Origin: Thiomicrorhabdus sp963677355
GTDB taxonomy: Bacteria; Pseudomonadota; Gammaproteobacteria; Thiomicrospirales; Thiomicrospiraceae
DNA: 64,000 nt
Reading direction: 5' to 3'
NCBI GenBank assembly: GCA_963677355.2
Contig: CAXXXQ010000004.1
Location: 1-64,000, forward strand
Each line of letters starts with the position of its first letter. Within the stretch, counting starts at the first letter, position 1. Shown here piece after piece: positions 1 to 8,538 of the stretch. A model generated the notes under the pieces. It saw nothing but the letters and a program-made list of their open reading frames with translations. It was not told the DNA's origin and did not search any database. A program made the position numbers and the translations under genes.

Positions 1-127
1 TTCAAAATATAGCATTCATCAATTCAACTGATCTCAATTAGACAGATCGATACAATTAAACAATTCTTTAACAAATAGATTATTTTTAATTATCATTGAT
101 CAATCTTTACATAGAGGAGCCGTCGCC

Positions 128-1273
128 ATGTCTGATTCTTCACGTCGTCAATTTATCCAGCAAGCTCTGGCTTTACTCGCAACGTCTTCGGCAAGTCCGT
201 CGTTAATCGCGGCAACGCAGAAAATGAATACTGCAAAAGTCGGCGTCGTCCTCGATCAACTGTTTTTCAAGCACGATATGCAAGACCATCCTGAAAATGC
301 CAAACGTCTCCAGGCGATTGATGAAATCCTGACACAAGACAACTTATGGTCACAATTAACTCCAGTCAAAGGCAGGCTCGCCACGAATGAAGAGTTACTC
401 ACCTGCCATGCACCCGGCTATATTGATGAAATCAAATTATTGAGCCAATCTTCTGAACCGGGCTTCTATAACGAATATCAGCAAGACACCTACTATAATC
501 ACCATACCTACGATGCCGCACGCATGGCTGCCGGCAGCAATATTAACCTGAATCTCGCCATATACGATCGTCAAGTCGAAACCGGATTTGCGCTGCTTAG
601 ACCACCGGGGCATCATGCTCTGGAAAATAAAGCGATGGGATTTTGTATCTTCAATAGCGATGTGATTGCCGCTAGGGCTTTACAAAAAGAGAGGGGAGTA
701 GAGCGGGTTGCGATTATCGATTTTGATGTACACCATGGTAATGGCACACAAGACCTGACTGCGAATGACCCGTCTATCATGGCTATCTCAATTCACCAAC
801 ATCCTTACTGGCCGCTGACCGGTGGCCTGGAATTTACCGGACATGATGAAGCACAAGGCACTATCGTAAATTGTCCATTCCACAAAGGGGCCGGGGACAG
901 TAGCTACCTGAAAGTCTACGATGAAGTCGTCCGACCAAAACTAGAACAGTTTCAACCGCAACACATTATTGTCTTTGCCGGTTACGATGCCCACTGGCAA
1001 GATCCGTTAGCACAACATCAATTGACTGTTAGTGGCTTTAATCAATTGGTACAAAAATGCGTCGATTCGGCACAGCAGATATGTAAGGGGCGCATCAGCT
1101 TCTCATTAGGTGGTGGCTATAATCTCGACCCACTTGCCCAATGTGTTGCCGGCACTTTTCATACCCTGCTAAACAATCCAGAAAAAGCCAGAGACAGACT
1201 TGGCAAGTCACCCCAAACAGAAGTCGATTACAGTGAGCAGATCAATAAAATAAAACGACACCATTTGGGTTAA
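128..1273 (+). CDS. Histone deacetylase family protein with Tat signal
   Basis: Zinc-dependent amidohydrolase of the arginase/deacetylase fold (HDAC, acetoin-utilisation and acetylpolyamine amidohydrolase relatives). The fold is recognisable from the paired histidines H162-H163, the DFDVHHGNGT block at 198-207, FAGYDAH at 283-289 and SLGGGY at 326-331. D200, H202 and D287 would be the zinc ligands and Y331 the catalytic tyrosine. The N-terminus reads SRRQFIQ, followed by a hydrophobic stretch and an alanine-rich end near residue 29, which is a good twin-arginine signal, so the enzyme is probably exported folded. Substrate is unknown; acetylated polyamines or amides are possible. The start has a strong SD (AGAGGAG) about 8 bases upstream. 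It is monocistronic and faces the next gene convergently. Confidence 0.88.
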   Translation: MSDSSRRQFIQQALALLATSSASPSLIAATQKMNTAKVGVVLDQLFFKHDMQDHPENAKRLQAIDEILTQDNLWSQLTPVKGRLATNEELLTCHAPGYIDEIKLLSQSSEPGFYNEYQQDTYYNHHTYDAARMAAGSNINLNLAIYDRQVETGFALLRPPGHHALENKAMGFCIFNSDVIAARALQKERGVERVAIIDFDVHHGNGTQDLTANDPSIMAISIHQHPYWPLTGGLEFTGHDEAQGTIVNCPFHKGAGDSSYLKVYDEVVRPKLEQFQPQHIIVFAGYDAHWQDPLAQHQLTVSGFNQLVQKCVDSAQQICKGRISFSLGGGYNLDPLAQCVAGTFHTLLNNPEKARDRLGKSPQTEVDYSEQINKIKRHHLG

Positions 1274-1294
1274 CAGAAATACTACAAATACAGT

Positions 1295-1606
1295 TTAGTT
1301 GACATAACCCTTACCCATTCCCGGGCGGTCTTGTTGATTAATACGACCACGTTCTGCCGGAGGGTTTGCAGGTAAAGTAATACCTTTTTCTTTCGCTCTC
1401 AAACGCATTTTTTCATGATGACGTTGTCGAATTAAGGCTCGCTCTTCGGGCGTTTTAGCATTGCGCATGGCTTGTTGATGAGCCATACGTTCTTTCTGGG
1501 TCATTAACTGGCTACCGTAAATTGGTTCCACTTCATTCGCAGAAACCTGAGAAGACAAGGCAACAAACGCGACCGAAAACAACATTTTTAATAAGACCTT
1601 AGACAT
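1295..1606 (-). CDS. Small exported basic protein
   Basis: A 103-residue protein of unknown function. Residues 1-23 form a Sec signal peptide ending in VSA-NE. The mature part is highly charged, with MTQKERMAHQQAMRNAKTPEERALIRQRHH-type helix content and a proline- and glycine-rich tail. Small exported proteins with this MT-x-QER / TPEER pattern are common in Gammaproteobacteria and are usually annotated as hypothetical. The charged helical core loosely recalls the LTxxQ (Spy-like) proteins, but no clear LTxxQ motif is present. The SD (GGAGAG) is about 8 bases before the ATG. It converges on the deacetylase-family gene. Confidence 0.75.
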   Translation of the reverse strand: MSKVLLKMLFSVAFVALSSQVSANEVEPIYGSQLMTQKERMAHQQAMRNAKTPEERALIRQRHHEKMRLRAKEKGITLPANPPAERGRINQQDRPGMGKGYVN

Positions 1607-1730
1607 AGCAACTCTCCTTGTTTGAAACTAAATAAAGCCTGATGATTAGATTAATGAGGTGTACGTTGTCTTGCCAATGAAATAATTTTATTATTCACAT
1701 CAAATAATTTAACAATTGTATGGAATCAAA

Positions 1731-2072
1731 GTGCCGCACATTATTATTGAATACTCCAATCAAAGCTTGGAAGCAAACACATTCCCCCTTATGTTTGACT
1801 CCTTAGAAACCGTGATCGCCGATACGCAGCTTTTTGATATGAATAATTTAAAGCTAAGAGCACTCTCGATCGACACCTACCAAGTATCTGCCAATTATCA
1901 AGGATTTGTACATATACAGTGTCGAATTCACAAAGGCCGTACAACCGAAGAAAAGAAAAAACTCTCTTCCGCTCTGGTTGAAGAAATAAAATCTTGGTCA
2001 AAACCAAAAACCGTGATCACCTGTGAAATCATTGACCTTGATAGCGGCAGCTATTCAAAAACCGTCACTTAA
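1731..2072 (+). CDS. 5-carboxymethyl-2-hydroxymuconate delta-isomerase family (tautomerase)
   Basis: A 113-residue tautomerase-superfamily protein of the HpcD/CHMI type. Members use the N-terminal proline, exposed after methionine removal, as catalytic base. The sequence opens V/M-PHIIIEYS, which fixes the start at GTG 1731, with GGAA five bases upstream. The in-frame TTG at 1716 would bury the proline and is rejected. No homoprotocatechuate pathway genes are nearby, so the physiological substrate cannot be assigned; such stand-alone CHMI homologues are widespread. Its 3' end overlaps that of the convergent CHAD gene by 8 bases. Confidence 0.8.
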   Translation: MPHIIIEYSNQSLEANTFPLMFDSLETVIADTQLFDMNNLKLRALSIDTYQVSANYQGFVHIQCRIHKGRTTEEKKKLSSALVEEIKSWSKPKTVITCEIIDLDSGSYSKTVT

Positions 2073-2985
2073 CTATCTTCGGCCTGACCTTTTCCAGTTT
2101 TTTACCTAATTTCAGAGTTTGTTTGCGTATCTTAACGATGCGCTGCATATTCATCAGGATGAGCCGATTGATCTCTTCTCGTAAGAGTGAACTCAAATCG
2201 GCCTGCACAACCAAGAAATCTTGTAGTAATTCATAATCGTGCTCCTGGCCCAGCAACTCGCCTAATTCGTCTAAACAAGCAATCTGTTTTTTCACAACCC
2301 TTTTGTCTACACAAGGCACTTTTTTTAGCAACTTCATTTGATAGAGAAAATGCTTAACCCATTTTCGCCATTCATGCCGCTGCTCAACCGCCTGCTCTCG
2401 ATTTTCGGCAAATTTCTTCGGCGCCCGACTTCTTTTGAATGTTTTGATCACACCCTTTTGCAGTAGCTCGGTATTCTTAACCTCTATTGTCTGCCAAACA
2501 CTTTGCACCCGCATAAGATTGGCGATTACTTGCGGCCACTCAATTGAGGTTTCAACGGGGGCATTGAGATCAGATTGGATATTGTGTTTCATCCAGTTAA
2601 CAGCTTCACTAAAGGCAACCGGATCTTTGTCAATCAAGGAGGAAAGGGAGGCGATCAAAACATGCTGATCTCTAGCCACTGACAATGCATTGGCTGTCTG
2701 TTTCAAGAGCTGATCGGTCTCTTTGAAAACCGTTTCCGTTATCGCATAACGCAATATACGCCCATAAGCCCTCAATCGCTTAATATGTACTCTAATATCA
2801 TGGATACGGTTCTCTTCATCATCACTATCCGAATGACACAAGTCGAGAGCCGAATGCAACTGTTTCAGGGCATGCTTGCGAACGACGCTCAAAAGACTAC
2901 ATTGATAATCCTTTTTACAGCAGCTCGAAAGCGAACGTTTGAGCCATTTGGAAACCGGAATAGGACGAGAGTCGTGACGAGACAT
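2065..2985 (-). CDS. CHAD domain protein
   Basis: A 306-residue, very basic, all-helical protein. The CHAD (conserved histidine alpha-helical) signature is visible as IHDIRVHIKRLRAYGRILRY-type sequence near residues 63-83, and as QRHEWRKWVKHFLYQMKLL near 202-220, where positively charged faces carry the conserved histidines. CHAD domains bind inorganic polyphosphate and are often targeted to polyphosphate granules. Here the domain stands alone, without a CYTH triphosphatase domain. No ppk or ppx gene is in the window. Function in phosphate storage is therefore family-based inference. Confidence 0.8.
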   Translation of the reverse strand: MSRHDSRPIPVSKWLKRSLSSCCKKDYQCSLLSVVRKHALKQLHSALDLCHSDSDDEENRIHDIRVHIKRLRAYGRILRYAITETVFKETDQLLKQTANALSVARDQHVLIASLSSLIDKDPVAFSEAVNWMKHNIQSDLNAPVETSIEWPQVIANLMRVQSVWQTIEVKNTELLQKGVIKTFKRSRAPKKFAENREQAVEQRHEWRKWVKHFLYQMKLLKKVPCVDKRVVKKQIACLDELGELLGQEHDYELLQDFLVVQADLSSLLREEINRLILMNMQRIVKIRKQTLKLGKKLEKVRPKIVK

Positions 2986-3058
2986 GAAGACTCCAGAAAA
3001 CGTTTGATCACACTAACAACTTATTATGATAATGCCGTTAAATGACACAAATATGAAC

Positions 3059-3658
3059 TTATTCCGCTATGTCGTATCCACACTTGGCGGCTTGGAGCTG
3101 GCTGGTAAAGTCCTGCAAAGAAACTTCCGGCAGCTGAACTTCCATTACCACCTGCTGACCGTAGTCCACTGAAAAAACTTCGCCATCCTGTTGAGATAGA
3201 CAGTGGCGAACAAACTGCTCCTGAGCAAAATCGCAATGCACCGTTACCAGCTGCATAACCACCTGCGTCTCGGTTTGCAAAACCTCCATGACGGCCTGAG
3301 CCGCTTGCCCATAGGCACGAGTCAAACCGCCGGCGCCAAGCTTGATGCCGCCGAAATAGCGCACAACGATAATCATGATGTCACCGACACCTTTATGCTG
3401 CAAAACATTCAGAATGGGTTTGCCCGCCGTACCGGAAGGTTCGCCGTCATCACCCATTCCTGCATTTGCGGCGCAACTGGGATTGCCTAACAGATACGCC
3501 CAGCAGTGATGACGGGCATCCGGATATTCGACTTTGATTTCTTCCAACCAGTTCATGCCCTCTTCCCGGCTGGAAATACCTCTGGCGTAAGCGATAAAAC
3601 GGCTTTTCTTTATTCCGATTTCGGCGACCGCTTGCGCTGCGGGAATGGGATAACTCAA
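3059..3658 (-). CDS. yigZ: YigZ / IMPACT family protein
   Basis: A 199-residue member of the UPF0029/IMPACT family. The characteristic blocks are all present: KKSRFIAYA, DARHHCWAYLLG, DDGEPSGTAGKPIL and VRYFGGIKLGAGGL. YigZ proteins have an N-terminal ribosomal S5-like domain and a C-terminal ferredoxin-like domain; eukaryotic IMPACT relatives regulate GCN2, while the bacterial role is unclear. The start is placed at TTG 3658, preceded by AGGA six bases upstream, because the product then begins SYPIPAAQAV and aligns with E. coli YigZ. The longer frame from ATG 3694 lacks an SD. It precedes marC on the same strand. Confidence 0.88.
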   Translation of the reverse strand: MSYPIPAAQAVAEIGIKKSRFIAYARGISSREEGMNWLEEIKVEYPDARHHCWAYLLGNPSCAANAGMGDDGEPSGTAGKPILNVLQHKGVGDIMIIVVRYFGGIKLGAGGLTRAYGQAAQAVMEVLQTETQVVMQLVTVHCDFAQEQFVRHCLSQQDGEVFSVDYGQQVVMEVQLPEVSLQDFTSQLQAAKCGYDIAE

Positions 3659-3726
3659 AGTAGTTCCTATGATTAACGAAAATCTATATGTCAAAAACTC
3701 ACTGCCAGCTAGTCAGCACTTAAGCC

Positions 3727-4353
3727 TTAAGCCAAGCTTGGAAAAAGCCCTTTCATCCCGGCAGCAATGAACTCTATGGCAATGGCAGCCAACAACAATC
3801 CCATGATACGGGTCACGATATTGATGCCGGTCTGATCGATACGCTGGGTAATCCATGGAGTCAGCTTCAAGGTTACCAAAACGATTAAAGCTAAAACCAC
3901 AATATCGACTGTCAAAAATCCATATCCAATTGCAGAATTCTGGCGATGCGCCTCAATAATAACCGCACTGATTGCTCCTGGCCCGGCCAATAACGGCATA
4001 GCCAAAGGCACAACTCCTATGGAATCTTGCTCGGGATTGTAAACCTCTTCTTTGCTGCGAATGGGCTTTTCACCTTTGGTATGCATCATGGCAATCGCCA
4101 TCAATAAAATCATAATACCGCCACCTACACGAAACGAATTGATGGAAATACCGAAGAAGCTCAAAATGGCCTCGCCAAAAAACAGCGATACCAACAAGAT
4201 ACTGGCAACGGCAATGACCGTGACATGAATTATTTGATGACGCTCTCTGGAAGAGAGATCGGAGGTCATTGCTAAAAAGATCGGGATCGCGCCAATTGGA
4301 TTGACCACGGCAATCAATCCGATTAAAAACTTCGTATATTCAGTGAACTCCAT
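3727..4353 (-). CDS. MarC family inner-membrane protein
   Basis: A 208-residue polytopic membrane protein with about six hydrophobic segments and the family hallmark NPIGAIPIFLAMTSDLS at residues 18-34. A second conserved loop, PLAMPLLAGPGAISAVI, lies near 117-133. MarC/NAAT proteins were once linked to multiple antibiotic resistance and some archaeal relatives transport neutral amino acids; the function of bacterial MarC is unresolved. Length is normal for the family. It lies between yigZ and a periplasmic phosphatase gene on the same strand with short gaps, without obvious functional connection. Confidence 0.88.
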   Translation of the reverse strand: MEFTEYTKFLIGLIAVVNPIGAIPIFLAMTSDLSSRERHQIIHVTVIAVASILLVSLFFGEAILSFFGISINSFRVGGGIMILLMAIAMMHTKGEKPIRSKEEVYNPEQDSIGVVPLAMPLLAGPGAISAVIIEAHRQNSAIGYGFLTVDIVVLALIVLVTLKLTPWITQRIDQTGINIVTRIMGLLLAAIAIEFIAAGMKGLFPSLA

Positions 4354-4429
4354 AGCGGTACTCCAAACGGGAAAAGCTCTTCATCATAACGACTACCAGC
4401 CATAGTTAAACTTTGCACAGCTAAACCGA

Positions 4430-5032
4430 CTACTGACTTAAAGGCAAAGCTTGCTCATCATGGTTTGCAATGGGGACTTCCAAAACACCCAATACATCAA
4501 ACAAACCGTCTCCAAGCGGTTCAAACACAATCATTTGCGCCGGCTCTAAACGGATATTGGTAATATCGGCGATATTCGGCCGATGAGTCACCATAACCAT
4601 ATTCGCCTCTTGCTGATAACTGCTTAAGATTTTACGAATCTGAGCCTGATGTTCCTTGCCCACTTGCTCCGGTACAGCACGAATCAATTTCAACAGAGGA
4701 GAAACTTCGAACTTGCCGAATGCAAGTTTTGCGGTATCTTTAGTACGGCAGTATGGACTGGCCCATACTTTATCGATGCGAATAGCGCGCTGTTTGAACG
4801 CCGAATTGATCGCTTTGACCTGACGCTCACCTAATTCGTTAAGGTTTTTCTCGGTAAAACAGCTTTCGTCGCGGATAAATGAGTCGCCAATATCTGAATC
4901 AACCGTAGCATGCCGCATCAGAATGACCTTACCGCCGTCTTGCAATGCTTCCCAAAGGGCTTGTTGATCATCCGCTTGACTAGTGACAGGCATTAAAAAC
5001 AATGCAATCCAGAAAACCCATAAACGTGACAT
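4430..5032 (-). CDS. Exported histidine phosphatase family protein
   Basis: A 200-residue protein with a signal peptide (residues 1-20, ending TSQA-DD) followed by a histidine phosphatase (phosphoglycerate mutase-like) domain. The RHG-type motif reads LMRHA at 38-42, with R40 and H41 as catalytic pair; SPYCRT at 92-97 carries another phosphate-binding arginine, and H150 in VMVTHRPNIAD completes the pocket. The related periplasmic SixA/Ais-like enzymes remove phosphate from diverse small molecules; the substrate is unknown here. The start at ATG 5032 follows AAGAGAG; a longer frame from 5053 would overlap mnmE. It may be cotranscribed with mnmE, which ends 11 bases upstream. Confidence 0.82.
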   Translation of the reverse strand: MSRLWVFWIALFLMPVTSQADDQQALWEALQDGGKVILMRHATVDSDIGDSFIRDESCFTEKNLNELGERQVKAINSAFKQRAIRIDKVWASPYCRTKDTAKLAFGKFEVSPLLKLIRAVPEQVGKEHQAQIRKILSSYQQEANMVMVTHRPNIADITNIRLEPAQMIVFEPLGDGLFDVLGVLEVPIANHDEQALPLSQ

Positions 5033-5042
5033 GATGACTCTC

Positions 5043-6404
5043 TTATTTGCCAATGCAGAATGAGGTAAAGATACGACCTAAGAGATCGTCAGAAGTAAAG
5101 CGCCCGGTAATTTCGGACAAAGCTTCTTGAGCCAGGCGCAAATCTTCGGCCAACAACTCACCGGCGGCAAACTCTTCCAATTGTTGCTTACCGTTCAATA
5201 CCCAGCTCAATGCGGTTTGCAAAGCATCCAAATGACGCTTGCGCGCCATAAACACGCCTTCTTCGGTTTGCGCATAACCCATCTCGGTTTTCAGATGCTC
5301 TTGCAATAATTCCAAGCCCATTCGGTGCTTGGCAGAAAGCCAAATGACCGTACGCCCGGTTAGCTCTTCCAGCTCGACCATCGGTTGATGATCGATTAAA
5401 TCGATTTTATTGCGTACTAACGTCACCGGGATATTAGACGGCAATTTATCCAAGATAATCTGATCCTCAGGATGGATTGCCTCACCGGCCTGCAACATCA
5501 CCAAGACACGATCTGCCGAATCTAACGCCTGCCAGGCGCGTTCGATGCCGATCTTTTCAACTTGGTCAGTTGCTTCCCGCACTCCGGCAGTATCTAAAAT
5601 ATGTAGCGGCATGCCGTCTATATTGATCTCTTCTTTAACGATATCTCGGGTAGTCCCGGCGATGTCGGTGACAATCGCACTCTCTTTACCGGACAACGCA
5701 TTCAACAAACTCGATTTTCCAGCATTCGGACGGCCAAGTATGACGACCGACATCCCTTCTCTGAGCAGAGCACCCTGTTTAGCCGAGGCAAATACCCTGT
5801 TCAACCGGCTAAGAATGTCATTCAACTGCCCGGCCACTCTGCCATCGGAAAGAAAGTCGATCTCCTCTTCGGGGAAATCAATCGCCGCTTCTACATAGAT
5901 ACGCAACTGAATCATCTCTTCCACCAGCGTATTGACTTCACGCGAGAAATCACCCTGTAACGAACGCATCGCCGATCTAGCCGCCTGATCGGAGGAGGCT
6001 TCGATCAGATCGGCAATTGCTTCCGCCTGCGCCAAATCCAACTTATCATTCATAAAAGCTTGCTTGGAAAACTCGCCCGGCTCGGCTAAACGTGCGCCAA
6101 GTTGAACTACTCGCTCCAATAACCACTGCAAGACTACCGGGCCGCCGTGACCTTGTAGTTCCAGAACGTCCTCTCCGGTAAAAGAGTTGGGATTAGGAAA
6201 GTATAAAGCAATACCTTGATCAAGAACCTCACCTTCCTGACCGTAAAACGGGCCGTAATGAGCATATCTCGGGGTTGGTGTTTTACCCAAAATAGTCTGT
6301 GCAATCTCTAAGGCTTTATTTCCAGAAACACGGACGATACCAACCCCACCCCGACCGGGTGCGGTGGCGATTGCGGCAATGGTATCAATATTATCAAACT
6401 GCAT
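5043..6404 (-). CDS. mnmE: tRNA modification GTPase MnmE
   Basis: A 453-residue protein that, with MnmG, builds the (carboxymethyl)aminomethyl group on U34 of certain tRNAs. The N-terminal folate-binding domain starts at MQFDNIDTIAAIATAPGRGG. The G domain shows GRPNAGKS at 224-231, GTTRD at 250-254, DTAG at 271-274 and a later NKID. The C-terminus ends FCIGK, matching the conserved C-x-G-K tail that carries the catalytic cysteine. The start at ATG 6404 is preceded by AGGAACAG; the eleven extra residues of the longer frame are rejected. A terminator sits just upstream, so mnmE probably has its own promoter rather than reading only from yidC. Confidence 0.97.
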   Translation of the reverse strand: MQFDNIDTIAAIATAPGRGGVGIVRVSGNKALEIAQTILGKTPTPRYAHYGPFYGQEGEVLDQGIALYFPNPNSFTGEDVLELQGHGGPVVLQWLLERVVQLGARLAEPGEFSKQAFMNDKLDLAQAEAIADLIEASSDQAARSAMRSLQGDFSREVNTLVEEMIQLRIYVEAAIDFPEEEIDFLSDGRVAGQLNDILSRLNRVFASAKQGALLREGMSVVILGRPNAGKSSLLNALSGKESAIVTDIAGTTRDIVKEEINIDGMPLHILDTAGVREATDQVEKIGIERAWQALDSADRVLVMLQAGEAIHPEDQIILDKLPSNIPVTLVRNKIDLIDHQPMVELEELTGRTVIWLSAKHRMGLELLQEHLKTEMGYAQTEEGVFMARKRHLDALQTALSWVLNGKQQLEEFAAGELLAEDLRLAQEALSEITGRFTSDDLLGRIFTSFCIGK

Positions 6405-6435
6405 GATCTGTTCCTGAAAAGGGTTATTTATAAAC

Positions 6436-6460
6436 AAAAAAACGCCCGGTGAAGGGCGTT
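6436..6460 (-). terminator. Rho-independent terminator after the 110-residue gene
   Basis: On the minus strand a 7-bp stem (AACGCCC / GGGCGTT) with a 6-base loop is followed directly by a run of T. It lies 30 bases past the stop of the gene at 6491 and 32 bases before the mnmE start, so it separates mnmE from the rpmH-yidC transcript. Confidence 0.82.
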
Positions 6461-6490
6461 TTCTTTACGGCCATGAAAGAAACCGAGCGA

Positions 6491-6823
6491 TTACGCCACA
6501 ATATCGTATGAGGTAGTTTTTAAATCGGAAATGAACTCTTTCTCTTCATAAAGCGCGATGGTTTTATCCAGTTTTTTCTTTGAAGTGAAAGTCATCTCTT
6601 CCTCTTCACCACTGACTTTAAAGGATAGGACATATAGCGTTCTGGTATCAACGGCTTGAGCGGCCGGTTCAGCCGCCGCAACCATTCGAGCCGCGCCCTC
6701 TTCCAAAGGAAGATAACCGTCTTTGGTTTTGTAACAAATCGGTTGCGTACCATCTGCTACCAAGTATTCTACTTTGCCATACATCGGGTGATCTGAACCC
6801 AGTTTTTGATAACTTAATTGCAT
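6491..6823 (-). CDS. Uncharacterised 110-residue protein between yidC and mnmE
   Basis: A small soluble protein that I do not recognise. It has no signal peptide or membrane segment. The N-terminal half (HPMYGKVEYLVADGTQPICY) looks like a beta-rich domain; an alanine-rich linker around residues 45-57 leads to a second charged half containing VSGEEEEMTFTSKKKLDKT and ending in DIVA. It follows yidC by 11 bases and ends at a strong terminator, so it should be the last gene of the rpmH-rnpA-yidC transcript. Its constant high acidity suggests a cytosolic protein. In E. coli nothing occupies this position. Confidence 0.7.
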   Translation of the reverse strand: MQLSYQKLGSDHPMYGKVEYLVADGTQPICYKTKDGYLPLEEGAARMVAAAEPAAQAVDTRTLYVLSFKVSGEEEEMTFTSKKKLDKTIALYEEKEFISDLKTTSYDIVA

Positions 6824-6834
6824 CTGATATTCCT

Positions 6835-8517
6835 TTATGCTTTGGCGTTATCTTCGCCAGCTTCAATCTTCTTAGTGATATACCACTGTTGTGCTACCGA
6901 AAGGATGTTGTTCACTACCCAGTAAAGAACCAGACCCGCCGGGAACCACAAGAAGAAGAAAGTAAAGATAAACGGCAACATCTTCATCACTTTCTGTTGC
7001 ATTTCATCCATCATCGCAGAAGGGTTCAGCTTCTGTTGGATGAACATGGTAATCCCCATGATCACCGGCAGGATGAAATACGGATCCTGTGCAGACAGAT
7101 CCTGAATCCACAACATAAACGGCGCCTGACGCATTTCTACCGAATACAGCAGTACCCAGTAAAGCGCAATGAAAACCGGCATCTGGATAAAGATCGGCAG
7201 ACAACCACCTAACGGATTGATCTTCTCTTCTTTATACAACTGCATCATCTTCTGTTGGAAGATCGCCTTGTCGTCACCATAGTTTTCTTTCAGCTGCTGC
7301 AGTTTCGGCTGGAACTTACGCAGACGCGCCATTGAGCGGTAACTGGTTTCCGAAAGCTTGTAAAACACCAGCTTGATCAGAATCGTCAATAGAATGATCG
7401 CCACACCCCAGTTGCCCACTAAGCTATGAATTTGATCCAATAACCAGAACAGCGGCTCGGCCAAGAAAGTCAAAATACCGTAATCGATGGTCAACTCTAG
7501 TCCCGGTGCAATATCCGCCAAGACTTTTTGTGATTCTGGCCCGATATAAATTTGTGAACTCAATGTGCCGGACTGTCCCGGCGCCACTTCCACCATCGGC
7601 TCAACCACGCCAACCGCATAGCGGCCTTCGGCCAAAGGCTTAGCATAGTAGCTATTCTGAGCCTCTTGGTTAGGAACAATTGCAGTCAGAAAGTACTGTT
7701 GAATCATCGCAGCCCAACCACCGGTCACATTACGTCCGCTAACCGGCTGAGTATTCAAATCATCGAACGAGTGTTTAACGTATTTTTCTTCCGCATTACC
7801 GTCGTAAAGAACCGGACCGGTATAGGTATACATCATCCAGTTATCGTCCGGGTTATAAGCATTGCGGACAAGCTGAGAATACAAGCTTCCGGACCAAGCT
7901 TCCTGGCTACTGTTTTCTACCTTATAAGCTACATCGACCAGATACTTACCTTTAGCAAAGGTGTAAGTTTTGGTCACAGTCACACCGTCCTGAGTCCATG
8001 TTAACGGCACCTCAAGCGTATCGCCGTTCATTTCATAACGAGTTTGATCAGCTTGGTAGACACTTTTGTGAGTCGGAGCAGGCAATTTAGCTTTTGGCTG
8101 TGTTGCCAAGCCATTCTGTGCCATATAGACTAACGGGCCGCTATCGGACATCAATTGGAACGGTTGTGAATGGTCTGCTGTCGCACCATACTTCAATAGT
8201 TTGGCTTCACGAATGTCCCCGCCATTGGTATCGATGATCAAATCCAAAGTGTCGGTGGTCACATGAATACGTTGACCTTGGGCAATTCCTTGCTGCAAAA
8301 CCGGAACGGAATCATTGCTCACCGAACCGGAATGCGCTCCCGGGACATCAGATTTAGGCGCAGATACAGCCGCATTTTGGCTTGCTACGGGAACTTCTTG
8401 TGCAGCGCTGGTTTGTAGAGCTTGCTGCTCTTTTTGACCAGTGAACTGGCTCCATTCTAGCCAAATCCAAGTTAGCGTAAATGCCAACGCTAACCACCAA
8501 ATCGATCTTGTATTCAT
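6835..8517 (-). CDS. yidC: Membrane protein insertase YidC
   Basis: A 560-residue inner-membrane insertase of the Gram-negative type. An N-terminal membrane anchor (residues 5-22) is followed by the large periplasmic P1 domain (about 60-340) and the conserved five-helix insertase core (about 350-545), which contains LLTILIKLVFYKLSE and the cytosolic loop with MARLRKFQPKLQQLKE. It inserts small membrane proteins alone and assists SecYEG for others. It lies in the conserved order rpmH-rnpA-yidC, but only 21 bases separate it from rnpA, so there is no room for the usual yidD gene. Confidence 0.97.
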   Translation of the reverse strand: MNTRSIWWLALAFTLTWIWLEWSQFTGQKEQQALQTSAAQEVPVASQNAAVSAPKSDVPGAHSGSVSNDSVPVLQQGIAQGQRIHVTTDTLDLIIDTNGGDIREAKLLKYGATADHSQPFQLMSDSGPLVYMAQNGLATQPKAKLPAPTHKSVYQADQTRYEMNGDTLEVPLTWTQDGVTVTKTYTFAKGKYLVDVAYKVENSSQEAWSGSLYSQLVRNAYNPDDNWMMYTYTGPVLYDGNAEEKYVKHSFDDLNTQPVSGRNVTGGWAAMIQQYFLTAIVPNQEAQNSYYAKPLAEGRYAVGVVEPMVEVAPGQSGTLSSQIYIGPESQKVLADIAPGLELTIDYGILTFLAEPLFWLLDQIHSLVGNWGVAIILLTILIKLVFYKLSETSYRSMARLRKFQPKLQQLKENYGDDKAIFQQKMMQLYKEEKINPLGGCLPIFIQMPVFIALYWVLLYSVEMRQAPFMLWIQDLSAQDPYFILPVIMGITMFIQQKLNPSAMMDEMQQKVMKMLPFIFTFFFLWFPAGLVLYWVVNNILSVAQQWYITKKIEAGEDNAKA

Positions 8518-8538
8518 CTACTTAGCCTTTGCGATCTA

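Noticed and set aside
85..110. FNR-like palindrome near TTGATCAA upstream of the first gene
   Set aside because: Half-sites lack the four-base spacer of an FNR box, and an 8-bp palindrome occurs often by chance.
1716..1730. TTG start that would extend the CHMI-family gene by five residues
   Set aside because: The family requires proline directly after the initiator; GTG 1731 gives this and has GGAA upstream.
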